This document shows, piece by piece, positions 1 to 8,495 of a stretch of DNA of 64,000 bases. Numbering within the stretch: position 1 is the first letter of the stretch; every line of letters starts with the position of its first letter. Location: contig NZ_BMQQ01000005.1 of the NCBI RefSeq assembly GCF_014648195.1, positions 28,223 through 92,222 on the forward strand. The letters run 5' to 3'. This DNA comes from Streptomyces purpureus (GTDB lineage Bacteria > Actinomycetota > Actinomycetes > Streptomycetales > Streptomycetaceae). Made by a program: the position numbers and the translations under genes. The notes under the pieces were generated by a model. It ran no database searches and was not told the DNA's origin. It was given only the letters and a program-made list of their open reading frames with translations.

Positions 1-101
1 CGACCCGACGTCCGCGCGGCGCGCGCTCCGCACACGGGGCCCGGGCGGCGGGCAGTCCGGCCCCCGTGCGCCGGAGATGGCGCACCGGGCAGGATGGGGC
101 C

Positions 102-1004
102 ATGCAGCCTTCGCGTATCGCGGTCACCGGATCGTCCGGACTCATCGGCTCCGCTCTCGTGCGCTCCCTGCGCGCCGACGGCCATTCCGTGGTGCGGCTG
201 GTACGCCGGCCGGCGCGCGGCGGCGACGAGGTGGAGTGGGATCCCCGGCGCGGTCATGTCGACGCTGCGGGGCTGGCCGGCTGCGACGCCGTGGTGCATC
301 TGGCCGGCGCGGGCGTCGGGGAGCGGCGCTGGACCGAGGCGTACAAGCGGGAGATCCGCGACAGCCGGGTCCTCGGCACCCGCGCGATCGCCCGGGCCGC
401 CGCCTCGCTCGCCGACCCGCCGAAGGTCCTGATCTGCGGCTCGGCGCTCGGCTACTACGGCGACACCGGCAGCCGCGCCGTCGACGAGGACGCCCCGGCC
501 GGCGACGGCTTCCTGCCGTCGGTCTGCGTGGAGTGGGAGGCGGCCGCCGCCCCGGCCGAGGCGGCCGGCATCCGCGTCGCGTATGCCCGTACGGGCCTCG
601 TCGTGGCCCGCGAGGGCGGCGCCTGGGGGCGGCTCTTCCCCGTCTTCCGGGCAGGCGTCGGAGGCCGGATGGGCTCCGGGGAGCAGTACTGGAGCTTCAT
701 CGCGCTGCATGACGAGGTCGCCGCGCTGCGCCACATCCTCGACACCGACAGTCTCTCCGGTCCCGTGAACCTCACCGGCCCGGAACCCGTCACCAACCGC
801 GAGGTGACCGCGGCCATGGGCCGCGTCCTGCGCCGCCCGACCCTCTTCACGATCCCGCCGTTCGCCCTGCGGCTCGCGCTCGGTGACTTCGCGCAGGATG
901 TGCTGGGCAGTCAGCGGGTCCTGCCGGGACGCCTCCTGGAGTCCGGGTTCAGCTTCGCGTTCCCGCGGATCGACGACGCGATCCGCGCGGCGGCACACGC
1001 CTGA
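102..1004 (+). CDS. TIGR01777-family NAD(P)-binding epimerase/oxidoreductase
   Basis: A 300-residue extended-SDR protein. The N-terminus carries the Rossmann glycine motif VTGSSGLIGSALV (about residues 6-18). The middle has the family's CGSALGYYGD segment, where the tyrosine sits in the usual YxxxK-like region. The C-terminus GSQRVLPGRLLESGF matches the DUF1731 tail typical of TIGR01777 proteins (SulA/YfcH-like), whose substrate is not established. The ATG at 102 is preferred over the in-frame GTG at 66 because homologous proteins begin just before the Rossmann strand. No strong Shine-Dalgarno is present; CAGGAT lies 7 nt upstream, so a leaderless transcript is possible. It probably acts in the cytoplasm. 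Family call is firm, reaction unknown. Confidence 0.9.
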   Translation: MQPSRIAVTGSSGLIGSALVRSLRADGHSVVRLVRRPARGGDEVEWDPRRGHVDAAGLAGCDAVVHLAGAGVGERRWTEAYKREIRDSRVLGTRAIARAAASLADPPKVLICGSALGYYGDTGSRAVDEDAPAGDGFLPSVCVEWEAAAAPAEAAGIRVAYARTGLVVAREGGAWGRLFPVFRAGVGGRMGSGEQYWSFIALHDEVAALRHILDTDSLSGPVNLTGPEPVTNREVTAAMGRVLRRPTLFTIPPFALRLALGDFAQDVLGSQRVLPGRLLESGFSFAFPRIDDAIRAAAHA

Positions 1005-1255
1005 CCCCACTCCGCGCCGTCGCACAGCAGCATCATCCGGACACCGCCGGCGACCTGAACCGCCCCCACGACCGGATCCGGCCGCCCCCGACGACCGAAA
1101 CCGTACGCCCGTGCGACCCCGTGCTCCGGTGACCCGGGTACGCGCGACCCCCACACCCGGCGCCCCTTTCTACCCTCGATCCGAACTCGGGCATTCCGGG
1201 GGCCTGTTGGGGGCATGAGCCTCCCACCAGCCGGGCCGACCTCGGGGAGGGGCAC

Positions 1256-2578
1256 GTGCTCAGTACCTCACGTCATACGGACGTCGTCATTGTCGGAGCC
1301 GGAATCGCGGGGCTGTCGGCCGCTCATCAGCTGACCAGCGCCGGCGTCACCGTCACCGTCCTGGAGGCCGCGCCCCGGGTGGGCGGGCGGATGGCAACGG
1401 AAGTGGTGGACGGCTTCCGGCTCGACCGGACCACTCAGCTGCTCAACACCTCGTACCCGGAACTGCTGCGCCTGCCGGGCCTGGACGGCGCGGCACTGCG
1501 GACGTTCTCGCCCGGCGTGCTGGTGCGCGCCGACGGACGGCTCGTCAGGACCGGCGAGGTCGGCGGGGCGCGCTGGGGCTCCCCGCACGGGCTGCGGGGC
1601 GGCGCCTACACCGTGGCCCGCGCCCTCGCGGGCTCGCCGCGCTCGCTCGACCAGGCCCGCCTCGGCGCCTCGCTGGCCCGGCTCGCGGCGATCCCGCCCG
1701 CGCGGCTGCTCGCCCGGCCCGAACGGACCGCCCGGGAGGCTCTGTCCGCCCGGCTCCCGGCCCGTACGGTCCAGGGGTTCCTGCGGCCCCTGCTTGCGGC
1801 GCTGCTGTGCGACCCGGACCTGTCCACGTCCAGCCGGTGCGCCGATCTCGCGCTGCGCGGCTTCGCGCGCGGCCGGCTGTGCGTACCGGAGGGCGGCGCC
1901 GCGACCCTGCCCGAGCTCCTCGCGCGGGCGCTGCCGCCGGGCACGGTGCGGACGGGCGTACGGGTGCGGGAGGCGTCGATCAGTTCGGTGGCGACGGAGG
2001 AGCACGGCGAGTTCGGCTGCCGGTCGGTGGTCCTTGCGACGGGCGCGCGCGCCGCCGCCGAGCTGCTGCCGGGGCTGCGGGTGCCGTCGTTCCGCCCGGT
2101 GACGGTGGTGCATCACACGGCACCGGTCGCGCCGCTGTCCGAGCCGGCGCTGCTGCTTTCGTCAGATCCGTCCGAGCCGGTGAGCCACACGGCGGTGATG
2201 AGCGCCGTCGACCCGACGCGCGCCCCGGGGGGCCGGGCCTTGATCACCTCGACGGTGCTGGGGACGCCCCCGCCGGACCTGGACCACCGGGTACGCACCC
2301 AGCTCGCCCGGCTGTACGGCTCCCCCACCGACGACTGGGAGCTCCTGGACGTCCATCACGCCCCGGAGGCGGTCCCGGCGATGCTCCCGCCGCACGACCC
2401 CCGCCGCCCGGTCCGTCTCCTCGACGGTCTCTACGTCTGCGGCGACCACCGCGACACCAGCACCGTCCAGGGCGCCCTCTTCTCGGCCCGCCGCGCGGCC
2501 CACGCGGTCCTGCGCGACTTCGGCATCCGCGCGGGGTACGGGGCGATCCCCCTGGAGGCGGCGGAAGCGGCGGCATGA
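1256..2578 (+). CDS. FAD-dependent amine-oxidase-like oxidoreductase
   Basis: A 440-residue flavoprotein. The N-terminal dinucleotide-binding motif is visible at residues 12-22 (IVGAGIAGLSA), followed by LEAAPRVGGR, the second FAD contact of the amine oxidase/phytoene desaturase/protoporphyrinogen oxidase superfamily. The C-terminus has the FAD-closing segment GLYVCGDHRDTSTVQGA. The GTG start at 1256 is preceded by GGGGAGGGGC, a good ribosome binding site. No signal peptide is seen. The substrate cannot be told from sequence; annotation would be NAD(P)/FAD-dependent oxidoreductase. It is 250 bp downstream of the epimerase and convergent with the regulator at 2827, with a hairpin between them. 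Confidence 0.88.
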   Translation: MLSTSRHTDVVIVGAGIAGLSAAHQLTSAGVTVTVLEAAPRVGGRMATEVVDGFRLDRTTQLLNTSYPELLRLPGLDGAALRTFSPGVLVRADGRLVRTGEVGGARWGSPHGLRGGAYTVARALAGSPRSLDQARLGASLARLAAIPPARLLARPERTAREALSARLPARTVQGFLRPLLAALLCDPDLSTSSRCADLALRGFARGRLCVPEGGAATLPELLARALPPGTVRTGVRVREASISSVATEEHGEFGCRSVVLATGARAAAELLPGLRVPSFRPVTVVHHTAPVAPLSEPALLLSSDPSEPVSHTAVMSAVDPTRAPGGRALITSTVLGTPPPDLDHRVRTQLARLYGSPTDDWELLDVHHAPEAVPAMLPPHDPRRPVRLLDGLYVCGDHRDTSTVQGALFSARRAAHAVLRDFGIRAGYGAIPLEAAEAAA

Positions 2579-2636
2579 CGCACGGGTGCCCCGGACGGCG
2601 TCCCGCCCGGGGTACCTGCCAGGCGGCCGGGGAACC

Positions 2637-2665
2637 GGGGAGCGGGCCCGCGCGGCCCGCTCCCC
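2637..2665. terminator. Hairpin between convergent genes
   Basis: A perfect 12-bp stem (GGGGAGCGGGCC / GGCCCGCTCCCC) with a 5-nt loop lies 58 bp past the oxidoreductase stop. It has no U-tract, which is common for Streptomyces terminators. Confidence 0.7.
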
Positions 2666-2686
2666 GATCGCTGTCAAAATCTGACC

Positions 2687-2772
2687 GTTGTCAGTCGTCA
2701 GTCGTCAGTCATCAGCTGTCAGCCGTCAGCCCTCACCCGTCAGCGGTCAGCTGTCATCGGTCACCAGTCAGC
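2687..2772. repeat. Degenerate tandem GTCAGYC/GTCATCGGTCA repeat
   Basis: About 86 bp made of roughly twelve imperfect copies of a 7-8 bp unit (GTCAGTC, GTCAGCC, GTCAGCG, GTCATCG). It lies between the 3' ends of two convergent genes, just past the hairpin. A shorter stretch of the same motif, including TGTCATCGGTC, occurs at 10821-10857, also between convergent genes. Function unknown. Confidence 0.75.
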
Positions 2773-2826
2773 CGGCCACGGTGACCGAGCGGCCCACGCC
2801 CCCCGACCGCCGTCCGCCGACCCCCG

Positions 2827-4269
2827 TCAGCCGATGGCGGCCACCCGGTCCCGGTAGCTGCGGACGGCCGCCGCGTCGCGGTACGGCTCCAGGCGGCGCT
2901 CGAAGTCCCGGACGTACTCCACCGCGCGCGCCGAGCGCATCTCGGAGGCCTGCTGGGCCGCCTCCGCGCCCAGGGCGCACGCCTGGTCCAGCTCACCGAG
3001 GCCGAGCCGGGCGGTGGCGAGCACGATCCGGCAGAAGAGGCGGCTGCGCGCATAGGCGGGTGAGCGCAGCTGGAGGGACCGCTCCGCGTGCTGCGCCGCC
3101 GCCCGGAACTGCTGCAGATCGCGGTGGCAGTGGCCGAACTCGTCGGCGAGCTGCCCCTCGTCGAAGTTCCGCGCCCAGTACGGCACCTCGTCACCGGGCC
3201 GCGCCGCCTCCAGGGCCCGCTCCGCGCGAGCCAGGGACGCGCTGCACGCCCGTACCTCACCGAGCACCGCGTGCCCCCGCGCCTCCACGCCGTGCAGCAG
3301 CGCCTGCACCACGGGCGGGGCGGCCGACCCGACGCCCTGCTGGGCGACCCGGGCCAGCTGCACCGCCTCCCGCCCGTGCCCGAGGTAGACCGCCTGGCGG
3401 CTCATGGTGATCAGGACATACGAGCCGTACGCCCGGTCCCCCGCGGCCTGGGAGAGCCGCAGCGCCTGGACGAAGTAGCGCTGCGCGAGGCCGTGCGCGG
3501 CGATGTCGTACGAGGTCCAGCCGGCCAGCCGGGTCAGATCGGCGGCCGCGGCGAACAGCCTGCGCCCGACCGTCTCGCCGTACGTACCCCGCAGCATCGG
3601 CTCGGCCTCGTGTTCCAGGTAGCGGACGAGGGCCTGGCGGGCGTGACCACCGCCGTAGGCGTGGTCGAGGGTGCGGAAGAGCTCGCCGACGGAGCGCAGG
3701 GCGGCGATGTCACCGCCGGAGACCCGCTGGCCGGGGCCGCGGTCGGTGGTGCGCTGGCGCGGTACGGAGGGGCGGCCCTGGGCCGGCACCCGCAGGCCGG
3801 CCGGGCCGGGGTCCCCGCGCCCCACCCGGTCGTCGGGCCGGCCGATCAGCCAGTCACGGCTCGGCACGACCAGCCCGGCCGGGGTGAAGGCGATCTTGCG
3901 CAGTTCGGCGTGGCTGCCGGAGTCCTTGCGCCACAGGCCCCCGACGATGTCGACCGCCTCTTCGGGGGTCGCGGCGAATTCGAGGCCCGCGTAGACCGGG
4001 GCGCAGGCGTCGAGACCGAGGTCCTGGGCGGAGAGCCGACGGCCGAGGCGCCGGGTGAACACCTCGGCGATCAGTGCGGGTGTCGTGCCGCGCGGCTGCT
4101 GCCCGCGCAGCCAGCGGGTCACCGACGTCTTGTCGTACCGGAGGTCGAGCCCGTGCTCCAGGCCGAGCTGGTCCACCCTTCTGGCCAGGCCCGCGTTGGA
4201 GAACCCGGCCTCGGCGATGAGCGCGGCGAGCTGGCGGTTCGGGATGCGCTGCGGGGGTCGTTCCGTCAT
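2827..4269 (-). CDS. HTH/TPR transcriptional regulator (NsdA-like architecture)
   Basis: A 480-residue cytoplasmic protein. Residues 10-80 form an XRE-like DNA-binding region (NRQLAALIAEAGFSNAGLAR then YDKTSVTRWLRGQQPRG). Residues about 180-480 are alanine-rich helical repeats with TPR spacing (for example YGSYVLITMSRQAVYLGHG and CRIVLATARLGLGELDQA). This is the architecture of a large Streptomyces family that includes NsdA/NsdB-type developmental regulators. It is divergent from lipB with a 263-bp gap. On its own strand TAAATT at 4328-4333 could be a -10. No ligand or target can be inferred. Confidence 0.8.
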   Translation of the reverse strand: MTERPPQRIPNRQLAALIAEAGFSNAGLARRVDQLGLEHGLDLRYDKTSVTRWLRGQQPRGTTPALIAEVFTRRLGRRLSAQDLGLDACAPVYAGLEFAATPEEAVDIVGGLWRKDSGSHAELRKIAFTPAGLVVPSRDWLIGRPDDRVGRGDPGPAGLRVPAQGRPSVPRQRTTDRGPGQRVSGGDIAALRSVGELFRTLDHAYGGGHARQALVRYLEHEAEPMLRGTYGETVGRRLFAAAADLTRLAGWTSYDIAAHGLAQRYFVQALRLSQAAGDRAYGSYVLITMSRQAVYLGHGREAVQLARVAQQGVGSAAPPVVQALLHGVEARGHAVLGEVRACSASLARAERALEAARPGDEVPYWARNFDEGQLADEFGHCHRDLQQFRAAAQHAERSLQLRSPAYARSRLFCRIVLATARLGLGELDQACALGAEAAQQASEMRSARAVEYVRDFERRLEPYRDAAAVRSYRDRVAAIG

Positions 4270-4478
4270 CAGCTGTGCGGTCTCCTGCCTTCCGGGCCCG
4301 GGCTGCGGCCCTCATGGAACGGCGTGAATTTAGCGGCCCCCGACGTCCGTACCGCCACCTTCGCCCCACATTCATCCGATCGTGTGAGGATTGGGGGCGG
4401 CGCTGACGGGGACCGCGGAATCCGTCGCCGGAGGCCGGGCCCGACCGCCCTGCCCGACCCTCGGCGCGAGCGCCGCCG

Positions 4479-4525
4479 TACAGTGGCGGGGGCGCGACAT
4501 GTGCACCATGCAGTTGCTAGGGAGG
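4479..4525 (+). promoter_or_regulatory. Candidate lipB promoter and RBS
   Basis: TACAGT (4479-4484) fits a Streptomyces -10 hexamer about 50 bp before the lipB start. GGGAGG at 4520-4525 is the ribosome binding site for the GTG at 4533. No convincing -35 was found. Confidence 0.45.
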
Positions 4526-4532
4526 CGTTGCC

Positions 4533-5414
4533 GTGAGTGAGCTGCGATTCGCCCGTCTGGGCTTCGGCGAACAAGCCGTCGAGTACCGGACGGCCTGGGA
4601 CAAGCAGCGCGAGGTGCACGCGGCCAGGTTCGCCGACGAGATCCCCGACACCTGCCTCCTCCTGGAGCACCCGCCCGTCTACACGGCGGGACGGCGCACT
4701 GAGGACAGCGAGCGCCCCCTGGACGGGACGCCCGTCGTCGACGTGGACCGCGGCGGCAAGATCACCTGGCACGGCCCGGGCCAGCTCGTCGGCTACCCGA
4801 TCCTCAAGCTGCCCCGCCCGGTCGACGTCGTGGCGCACGTCCGCCGCCTCGAGGAGGCCCTGATCCGTACGGCCGCCGAGTTCGGCCTGGAGACCACCCG
4901 GGTCGAGGGGCGCAGCGGCGTCTGGGTCCTCGGCGACCCCGTCGAGCAGCGGCCGGCGCTCGGCGGGCTGTCGCTGGACTTCGACCCGCGGCTGCACGAC
5001 GAGGAGTTCGACCCGCGGCTCAACGGCCCGGAGTACGCGCCCTCCAACGCCGGCCAGCGCCGCGAGGACCGCAAGCTGGCGGCCATCGGCATCCGGGTCG
5101 CCAAGGGCGTCACCATGCACGGCTTCGCGCTGAACGTGAACCCGGACAACACCTGGTTCGACCGGATCGTGCCGTGCGGCATCCGGGACGCGGGCGTGAC
5201 CTCGCTCTCCAACGAGCTGGGCCGGGAGATCACCATCGCCGAGGTCCTGCCGGTAGCGGAGCGGCATCTGCTCGATGTCCTGGAGAACGCGGAGCTCAAG
5301 CCGCGCCTGGTCGAGCGCCCCGCCGAGGCCGGCGCCGACACCCGGTCCGCCACGGAATCCGCAGGCCAGGGCGTAGTCACGGCCGAACGCGAGGCGGAGA
5401 CGGCCACCGCCTAG
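4533..5414 (+). CDS. lipB: Octanoyl-[acyl-carrier-protein]-protein N-octanoyltransferase LipB
   Basis: A 293-residue lipoyl(octanoyl) transferase that moves an octanoyl group from octanoyl-ACP to the lipoyl domains of 2-oxoacid dehydrogenases and the glycine cleavage H protein. Family signatures are visible: TAGRRTED and [16 protein letters not shown] near residues 51-92, the catalytic-lysine strand [21 protein letters not shown], and the catalytic cysteine in [14 protein letters not shown]. An insertion of about 25 acidic residues between the substrate-binding motif and the lysine strand, plus a roughly 35-residue low-complexity C-terminus, make it longer than E. coli LipB. The GTG start has a good RBS. 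lipA follows 100 bp downstream, the usual pair. Confidence 0.96.
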   Translation: MSELRFARLGFGEQAVEYRTAWDKQREVHAARFADEIPDTCLLLEHPPVYTAGRRTEDSERPLDGTPVVDVDRGGKITWHGPGQLVGYPILKLPRPVDVVAHVRRLEEALIRTAAEFGLETTRVEGRSGVWVLGDPVEQRPALGGLSLDFDPRLHDEEFDPRLNGPEYAPSNAGQRREDRKLAAIGIRVAKGVTMHGFALNVNPDNTWFDRIVPCGIRDAGVTSLSNELGREITIAEVLPVAERHLLDVLENAELKPRLVERPAEAGADTRSATESAGQGVVTAEREAETATA

Positions 5415-5514
5415 GGAATGCCCGGTCATGGCCAGAGGTTGGCCAGGCGTAAGGCATGCGAAGCAACGGGCGTACCCTGGTGTACGCCGAAGAATCGAAG
5501 CTACAGGAGCCGAT

Positions 5515-6468
5515 GTGTCCGCAGTCGCACCCGACGGACGCAAGATGCTGCGCCTGGAGGTCCGGAACAGCCAGACCCCCATCGAGCGCAAGCCCGAGTG
5601 GATCAAGACCCGGGCGAAGATGGGCCCCGAGTACACCAAGATGCAGAGCCTGGTGAAGACCGAGGGTCTGCACACGGTCTGCCAGGAAGCGGGCTGTCCG
5701 AACATCTTCGAATGCTGGGAGGACCGCGAGGCGACCTTCCTCATCGGCGGTGACCAGTGCACCCGGCGCTGCGACTTCTGCCAGATCGACACGGGCAAGC
5801 CCGAGGCCCTGGACCGTGACGAGCCCCGCCGCGTCGGCGAGTCGGTCGTCACGATGGACCTGAACTACGCCACCATCACCGGCGTCGCCCGCGACGACCT
5901 GGCGGACGGCGGCGCCTGGCTGTACGCGGAGACCGTGCGCCAGATCCACGAGCAGACCGCGGGCCGCGCCGACGGCCGTACGAAGGTCGAGCTGCTCGCC
6001 CCCGACTTCAACGCGGTCCCGGAGCTCCTCGAAGAGGTCTTCGCCTCCCGCCCCGAGGTCTTCGCGCACAACGTCGAGACCGTGCCGCGGATCTTCAAGC
6101 GGATCCGCCCCGGCTTCCGTTACGAGCGCTCCCTCGAGGTCATCACCAAGGCGCGCGACTACGGCCTGGTGACGAAGTCGAACCTGATCCTCGGCATGGG
6201 CGAGACCCGCGAGGAGATCAGCGAGGCGCTCCAGCACCTGCACGAGGCGGGCTGCGAGCTGATCACCATCACGCAGTACCTGCGCCCGTCGGTGCGGCAC
6301 CACCCCGTGGAGCGCTGGGTGAAGCCGCAGGAGTTCGTGGAGCTGAAGGAGGAGGCCGACGAGATCGGCTTCTCCGGAGTGATGTCGGGCCCGCTGGTCC
6401 GCTCCTCGTACCGCGCCGGCCGCCTGTACCAGCAGGCCATGGAGCGGCGCGGCGAGACCGTCGCGTAG
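5515..6468 (+). CDS. lipA: Lipoyl synthase LipA
   Basis: A 317-residue radical-SAM enzyme that inserts two sulfurs into protein-bound octanoyl chains. The auxiliary cluster cysteines are C56, C61 and C67 ([12 protein letters not shown]). The radical-SAM CxxxCxxC cysteines are C82, C86 and C89 (CTRRCDFC). The conserved tail RSSYRAG supplies the RSSY serine ligand. The GTG at 5515 is chosen because AGGAG sits at 5505-5509 and the upstream in-frame extension is not LipA-like. It works on substrates made by LipB encoded just upstream. Confidence 0.97.
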   Translation: MSAVAPDGRKMLRLEVRNSQTPIERKPEWIKTRAKMGPEYTKMQSLVKTEGLHTVCQEAGCPNIFECWEDREATFLIGGDQCTRRCDFCQIDTGKPEALDRDEPRRVGESVVTMDLNYATITGVARDDLADGGAWLYAETVRQIHEQTAGRADGRTKVELLAPDFNAVPELLEEVFASRPEVFAHNVETVPRIFKRIRPGFRYERSLEVITKARDYGLVTKSNLILGMGETREEISEALQHLHEAGCELITITQYLRPSVRHHPVERWVKPQEFVELKEEADEIGFSGVMSGPLVRSSYRAGRLYQQAMERRGETVA

Positions 6469-6534
6469 CTCGGGGCGGCCCCGCGCCGTGTGAATTCCCG
6501 CACAAGGCATTACCGGCCAGTAACGGCCGATTCG

Positions 6535-6582
6535 ACGCGGTCCATACGTCCCCCGCAGGTCCGGGGCCCGTATGGGCCGCGT
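6535..6582. terminator. Long inverted repeat downstream of lipA
   Basis: Arms of 14 bp (ACGCGGTCCATACG / CGTATGGGCCGCGT, one mismatch) enclose an inner CCCC/GGGG stem. The resulting cruciform-like hairpin begins 66 bp past the lipA stop and is probably its terminator. Confidence 0.6.
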
Positions 6583-6612
6583 CGGCGTGCGGGGGCCGCG
6601 TATCAAGGCTTC

Positions 6613-6653
6613 ATTGGTGTTTGACCGGTCGGTCACGTCCTGGTAACACCAAT
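6613..6653. promoter_or_regulatory. Inverted repeat with TetR-like core upstream of the 70-aa gene
   Basis: Perfect 9-bp arms ATTGGTGTT (6613-6621) and AACACCAAT (6645-6653) flank TTGACCGGTCGGTCA, a half-site arrangement (TGACC/GGTCA) like many TetR-family operators. No TetR gene is adjacent. It could be an operator or part of a 5' UTR structure. Confidence 0.5.
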
Positions 6654-6755
6654 CAGTGAGCCTGGGCTGACTGAACGCGACGAACGCGACCGACCGCCGC
6701 GGCGCAACCGCGCACCCCCCACCTCGTCTCATCCACCTGAGGGAGGACCTCCACC

Positions 6756-6968
6756 ATGCAGGCCGCGACCCATGTACGCGCCAGTGCGATCCCGTCCGTC
6801 ACCGGCGCGCTCCGCGCCGTCGAATCGTTCCTTCTGCGCGGCGGACAGCGCACGGCCCGCCGTAACGCCTGGACGTCCGTCCTCGAGGACCGCCGCCGGG
6901 CCAAGGACCGGGTCGAGGCTCAGCATGTGATGGAGGCCGTGGCTGGCCGCGCTTCGCGGGCCACGTAA
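6756..6968 (+). CDS. Small conserved protein of unknown function (70 aa)
   Basis: A basic 70-residue protein without membrane segments or known motif. It is arginine-rich, with a helical C-terminal half (DRRRAKDRVEAQHVMEAVAG). The ATG has GGGAGGACC about 8 nt upstream, a strong RBS. It lies 10 bp before the DUF4191 gene, so the two are probably cotranscribed. I recall a gene of this kind at this place after lipA in other streptomycetes. Function unknown. Confidence 0.75.
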   Translation: MQAATHVRASAIPSVTGALRAVESFLLRGGQRTARRNAWTSVLEDRRRAKDRVEAQHVMEAVAGRASRAT

Positions 6969-6978
6969 ACTTCAGGAC

Positions 6979-7686
6979 ATGGCGAGGAAGGCAAACACAG
7001 ACAGCGTTGACGCTGATGCGAACCCCGGGCGACTGAAGCAGATCGCCCTGACGTACAAGATGACCCGACGGGCCGACCCGAAGGTGGGTCTTGTCGTCGC
7101 GGGTGTCGGCATCGTCACTCTCGGCGTCTTCCTCGGGATCGGTTTCGCGATCGACCATCCCGTCTATCTGGGCATCCTGGGCTTCATCCTGGCCCTGCTC
7201 GCGATGGCGATCGTGTTCGGCCGCCGTGCCGAGAAGGCCGCCTTCGGACAGATGGAGGGGCAGCCGGGCGCGGCCGCCGCGGTCCTGCAGAACGTGGGAC
7301 GCGGCTGGACGACCACCCCGGCGGTGGCGATGAACCGCAGCCAGGACGTGGTGCACCGGGCGGTCGGCCGGGCGGGCATCGTCCTGGTCGCCGAGGGCAA
7401 CCCCAACCGGCTGAAGCCGCTGCTGGCCGCGGAGAAGAAGAAGATGGCCCGGATCGTGGTGGACGTGCCGGTGCACGACATCGTCGTCGGCAACGACGAG
7501 GGCCAGGTGCCGCTGAAGAAGGTCCGCGCGACCATGCTGAAGCTGCCCCGCGTCCTGTCCGGCCCGCAGGTCACGGCGGCCAACGACCGGCTGCGCGCGA
7601 TGGGCGACCTGATGAGCAACATGCCGCTGCCGAAGGGCCCCATGCCCAAGGGCATGCGGATGCCGCGCGGCGGAAAGATGCGCTGA
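6979..7686 (+). CDS. DUF4191 domain integral membrane protein
   Basis: A 235-residue protein with two adjacent transmembrane helices (about residues 36-58 and 62-81), then a cytosolic domain of about 150 residues containing GRGWTTTPAVAMNRSQDVVHRAVGRAGIVLV, characteristic of DUF4191. The C-terminus is Met/Lys/Arg/Pro-rich (MPLPKGPMPKGMRMPRGGKMR). In actinobacteria this family sits next to lipA and glnA. Biochemical role unknown. It follows the 70-aa gene by 10 bp and ends just before a strong terminator. Confidence 0.88.
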   Translation: MARKANTDSVDADANPGRLKQIALTYKMTRRADPKVGLVVAGVGIVTLGVFLGIGFAIDHPVYLGILGFILALLAMAIVFGRRAEKAAFGQMEGQPGAAAAVLQNVGRGWTTTPAVAMNRSQDVVHRAVGRAGIVLVAEGNPNRLKPLLAAEKKKMARIVVDVPVHDIVVGNDEGQVPLKKVRATMLKLPRVLSGPQVTAANDRLRAMGDLMSNMPLPKGPMPKGMRMPRGGKMR

Positions 7687-7699
7687 GGCGCCAGTACGT

Positions 7700-7742
7700 A
7701 CGAGAAGGGGCTCCCCGGTCGGACCGGGGAGCCCCTTCTCGT
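7700..7742. terminator. Strong bidirectional terminator hairpin
   Basis: An almost perfect 20-bp stem (ACGAGAAGGGGCTCCCCGG and its complement) lies between the DUF4191 gene and the convergent RDD gene. Confidence 0.9.
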
Positions 7743-7796
7743 ATCTGGCCGGATGCCGTGACTCTGGGAGCTGGATCCGGACCTGGACGGCGCGGA

Positions 7797-8264
7797 CTAG
7801 ATCCGGACCTGAACGGCGCGCGAGAGGCGGTCGTGCAGGCCGCGGCCGTCGCGGTCCCAGATCAGCGCCGGGACGGCGACACAGACGAGCGCGCTGCGGG
7901 CCAGGACCCGGACGATGCCGAGGCGGCCGCCGTCCACGGAGATCACCCGCAGGCCGAAGAGGCGCTTGCCCGGGGTGCAGCCGATGGTGCCGACGGTGAG
8001 TACGCTCAGTACCAGGAAGATGAGCAGCGCCCAGTTGCCGGTGGCCTGGTTGTAGCCATGGGTGACCAGGCCGTATGCGATGAGCATGCACAGGGCCCAG
8101 TCGACGGCGATGGCACCGATACGCCGGCCGGGGCGGGCGATCGAGCCGGGGCCCTCCTCGGGCAGACCGAGCTGCTGGCCCCGGTAACCGAAGTCGACAC
8201 CCGCTTCTTCGGCGGCCGCGCGGGGCCCGGAGAGCCATGATCCGATTGCTTGCCTGTTGTCCAC
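7797..8264 (-). CDS. RDD family membrane protein
   Basis: A 155-residue protein. The RDD domain begins with RPGRRIGAIAVDWALCMLIAYGL (first TM with the R..D signature), continues through a second TM (WALLIFLVLSVLTVGT) and the motif GCTPGKRLFGLRVI, and ends in RDGRGLHDRLSR. RDD proteins are small polytopic proteins, some linked to ion or osmolyte transport; the role here is unknown. The GTG start is supported by TACCGT (8271-8276, reverse strand) ending 6 nt before it, which suggests a leaderless message. It is divergent from glnA. Confidence 0.88.
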   Translation of the reverse strand: MDNRQAIGSWLSGPRAAAEEAGVDFGYRGQQLGLPEEGPGSIARPGRRIGAIAVDWALCMLIAYGLVTHGYNQATGNWALLIFLVLSVLTVGTIGCTPGKRLFGLRVISVDGGRLGIVRVLARSALVCVAVPALIWDRDGRGLHDRLSRAVQVRI

Positions 8265-8359
8265 CGGACCACGGTACTGCGCCCGTTTTTGATCACTTCG
8301 ACCCGGGTCGGCTACGGGCCCCGTGGCCGGGTCGCGGGCTGCGCCGGGCGCCCAGCCCG

Positions 8360-8398
8360 GTTAACTTGGGCGAAACAAATGGGTCACGCTTGAGAAAT
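8360..8398 (+). promoter_or_regulatory. Tandem GlnR binding site upstream of glnA
   Basis: Two consecutive GlnR boxes: a-site TTAAC-N6-GAAAC (8361-8376) and b-site GTCAC-N6-GAAAT (8383-8398), with 22-bp periodicity. This fits the consensus gTnAC-n6-GaAAC-n6-GtnAC-n6-GAAAc known for Streptomyces GlnR, the global nitrogen regulator. Confidence 0.9.
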
Positions 8399-8495
8399 CC
8401 CGCCTGCCTAAGGTCGGGACCAGCGTGTGCCACCGCACTGGCCGCACGACCGAGCTACAGCCCCGCCCGGCCCGGGCGGGAGTAGGAGGAGTTGG

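Noticed and set aside
66-101. Earlier GTG start of the TIGR01777 gene
   Set aside because: Adds 12 Arg-rich residues not expected before the Rossmann strand.
2688-3410. Plus-strand frame starting in the GTCA repeat
   Set aside because: Ser/Val/Gln content comes from the tandem repeat and the rest is antisense to the HTH/TPR gene.
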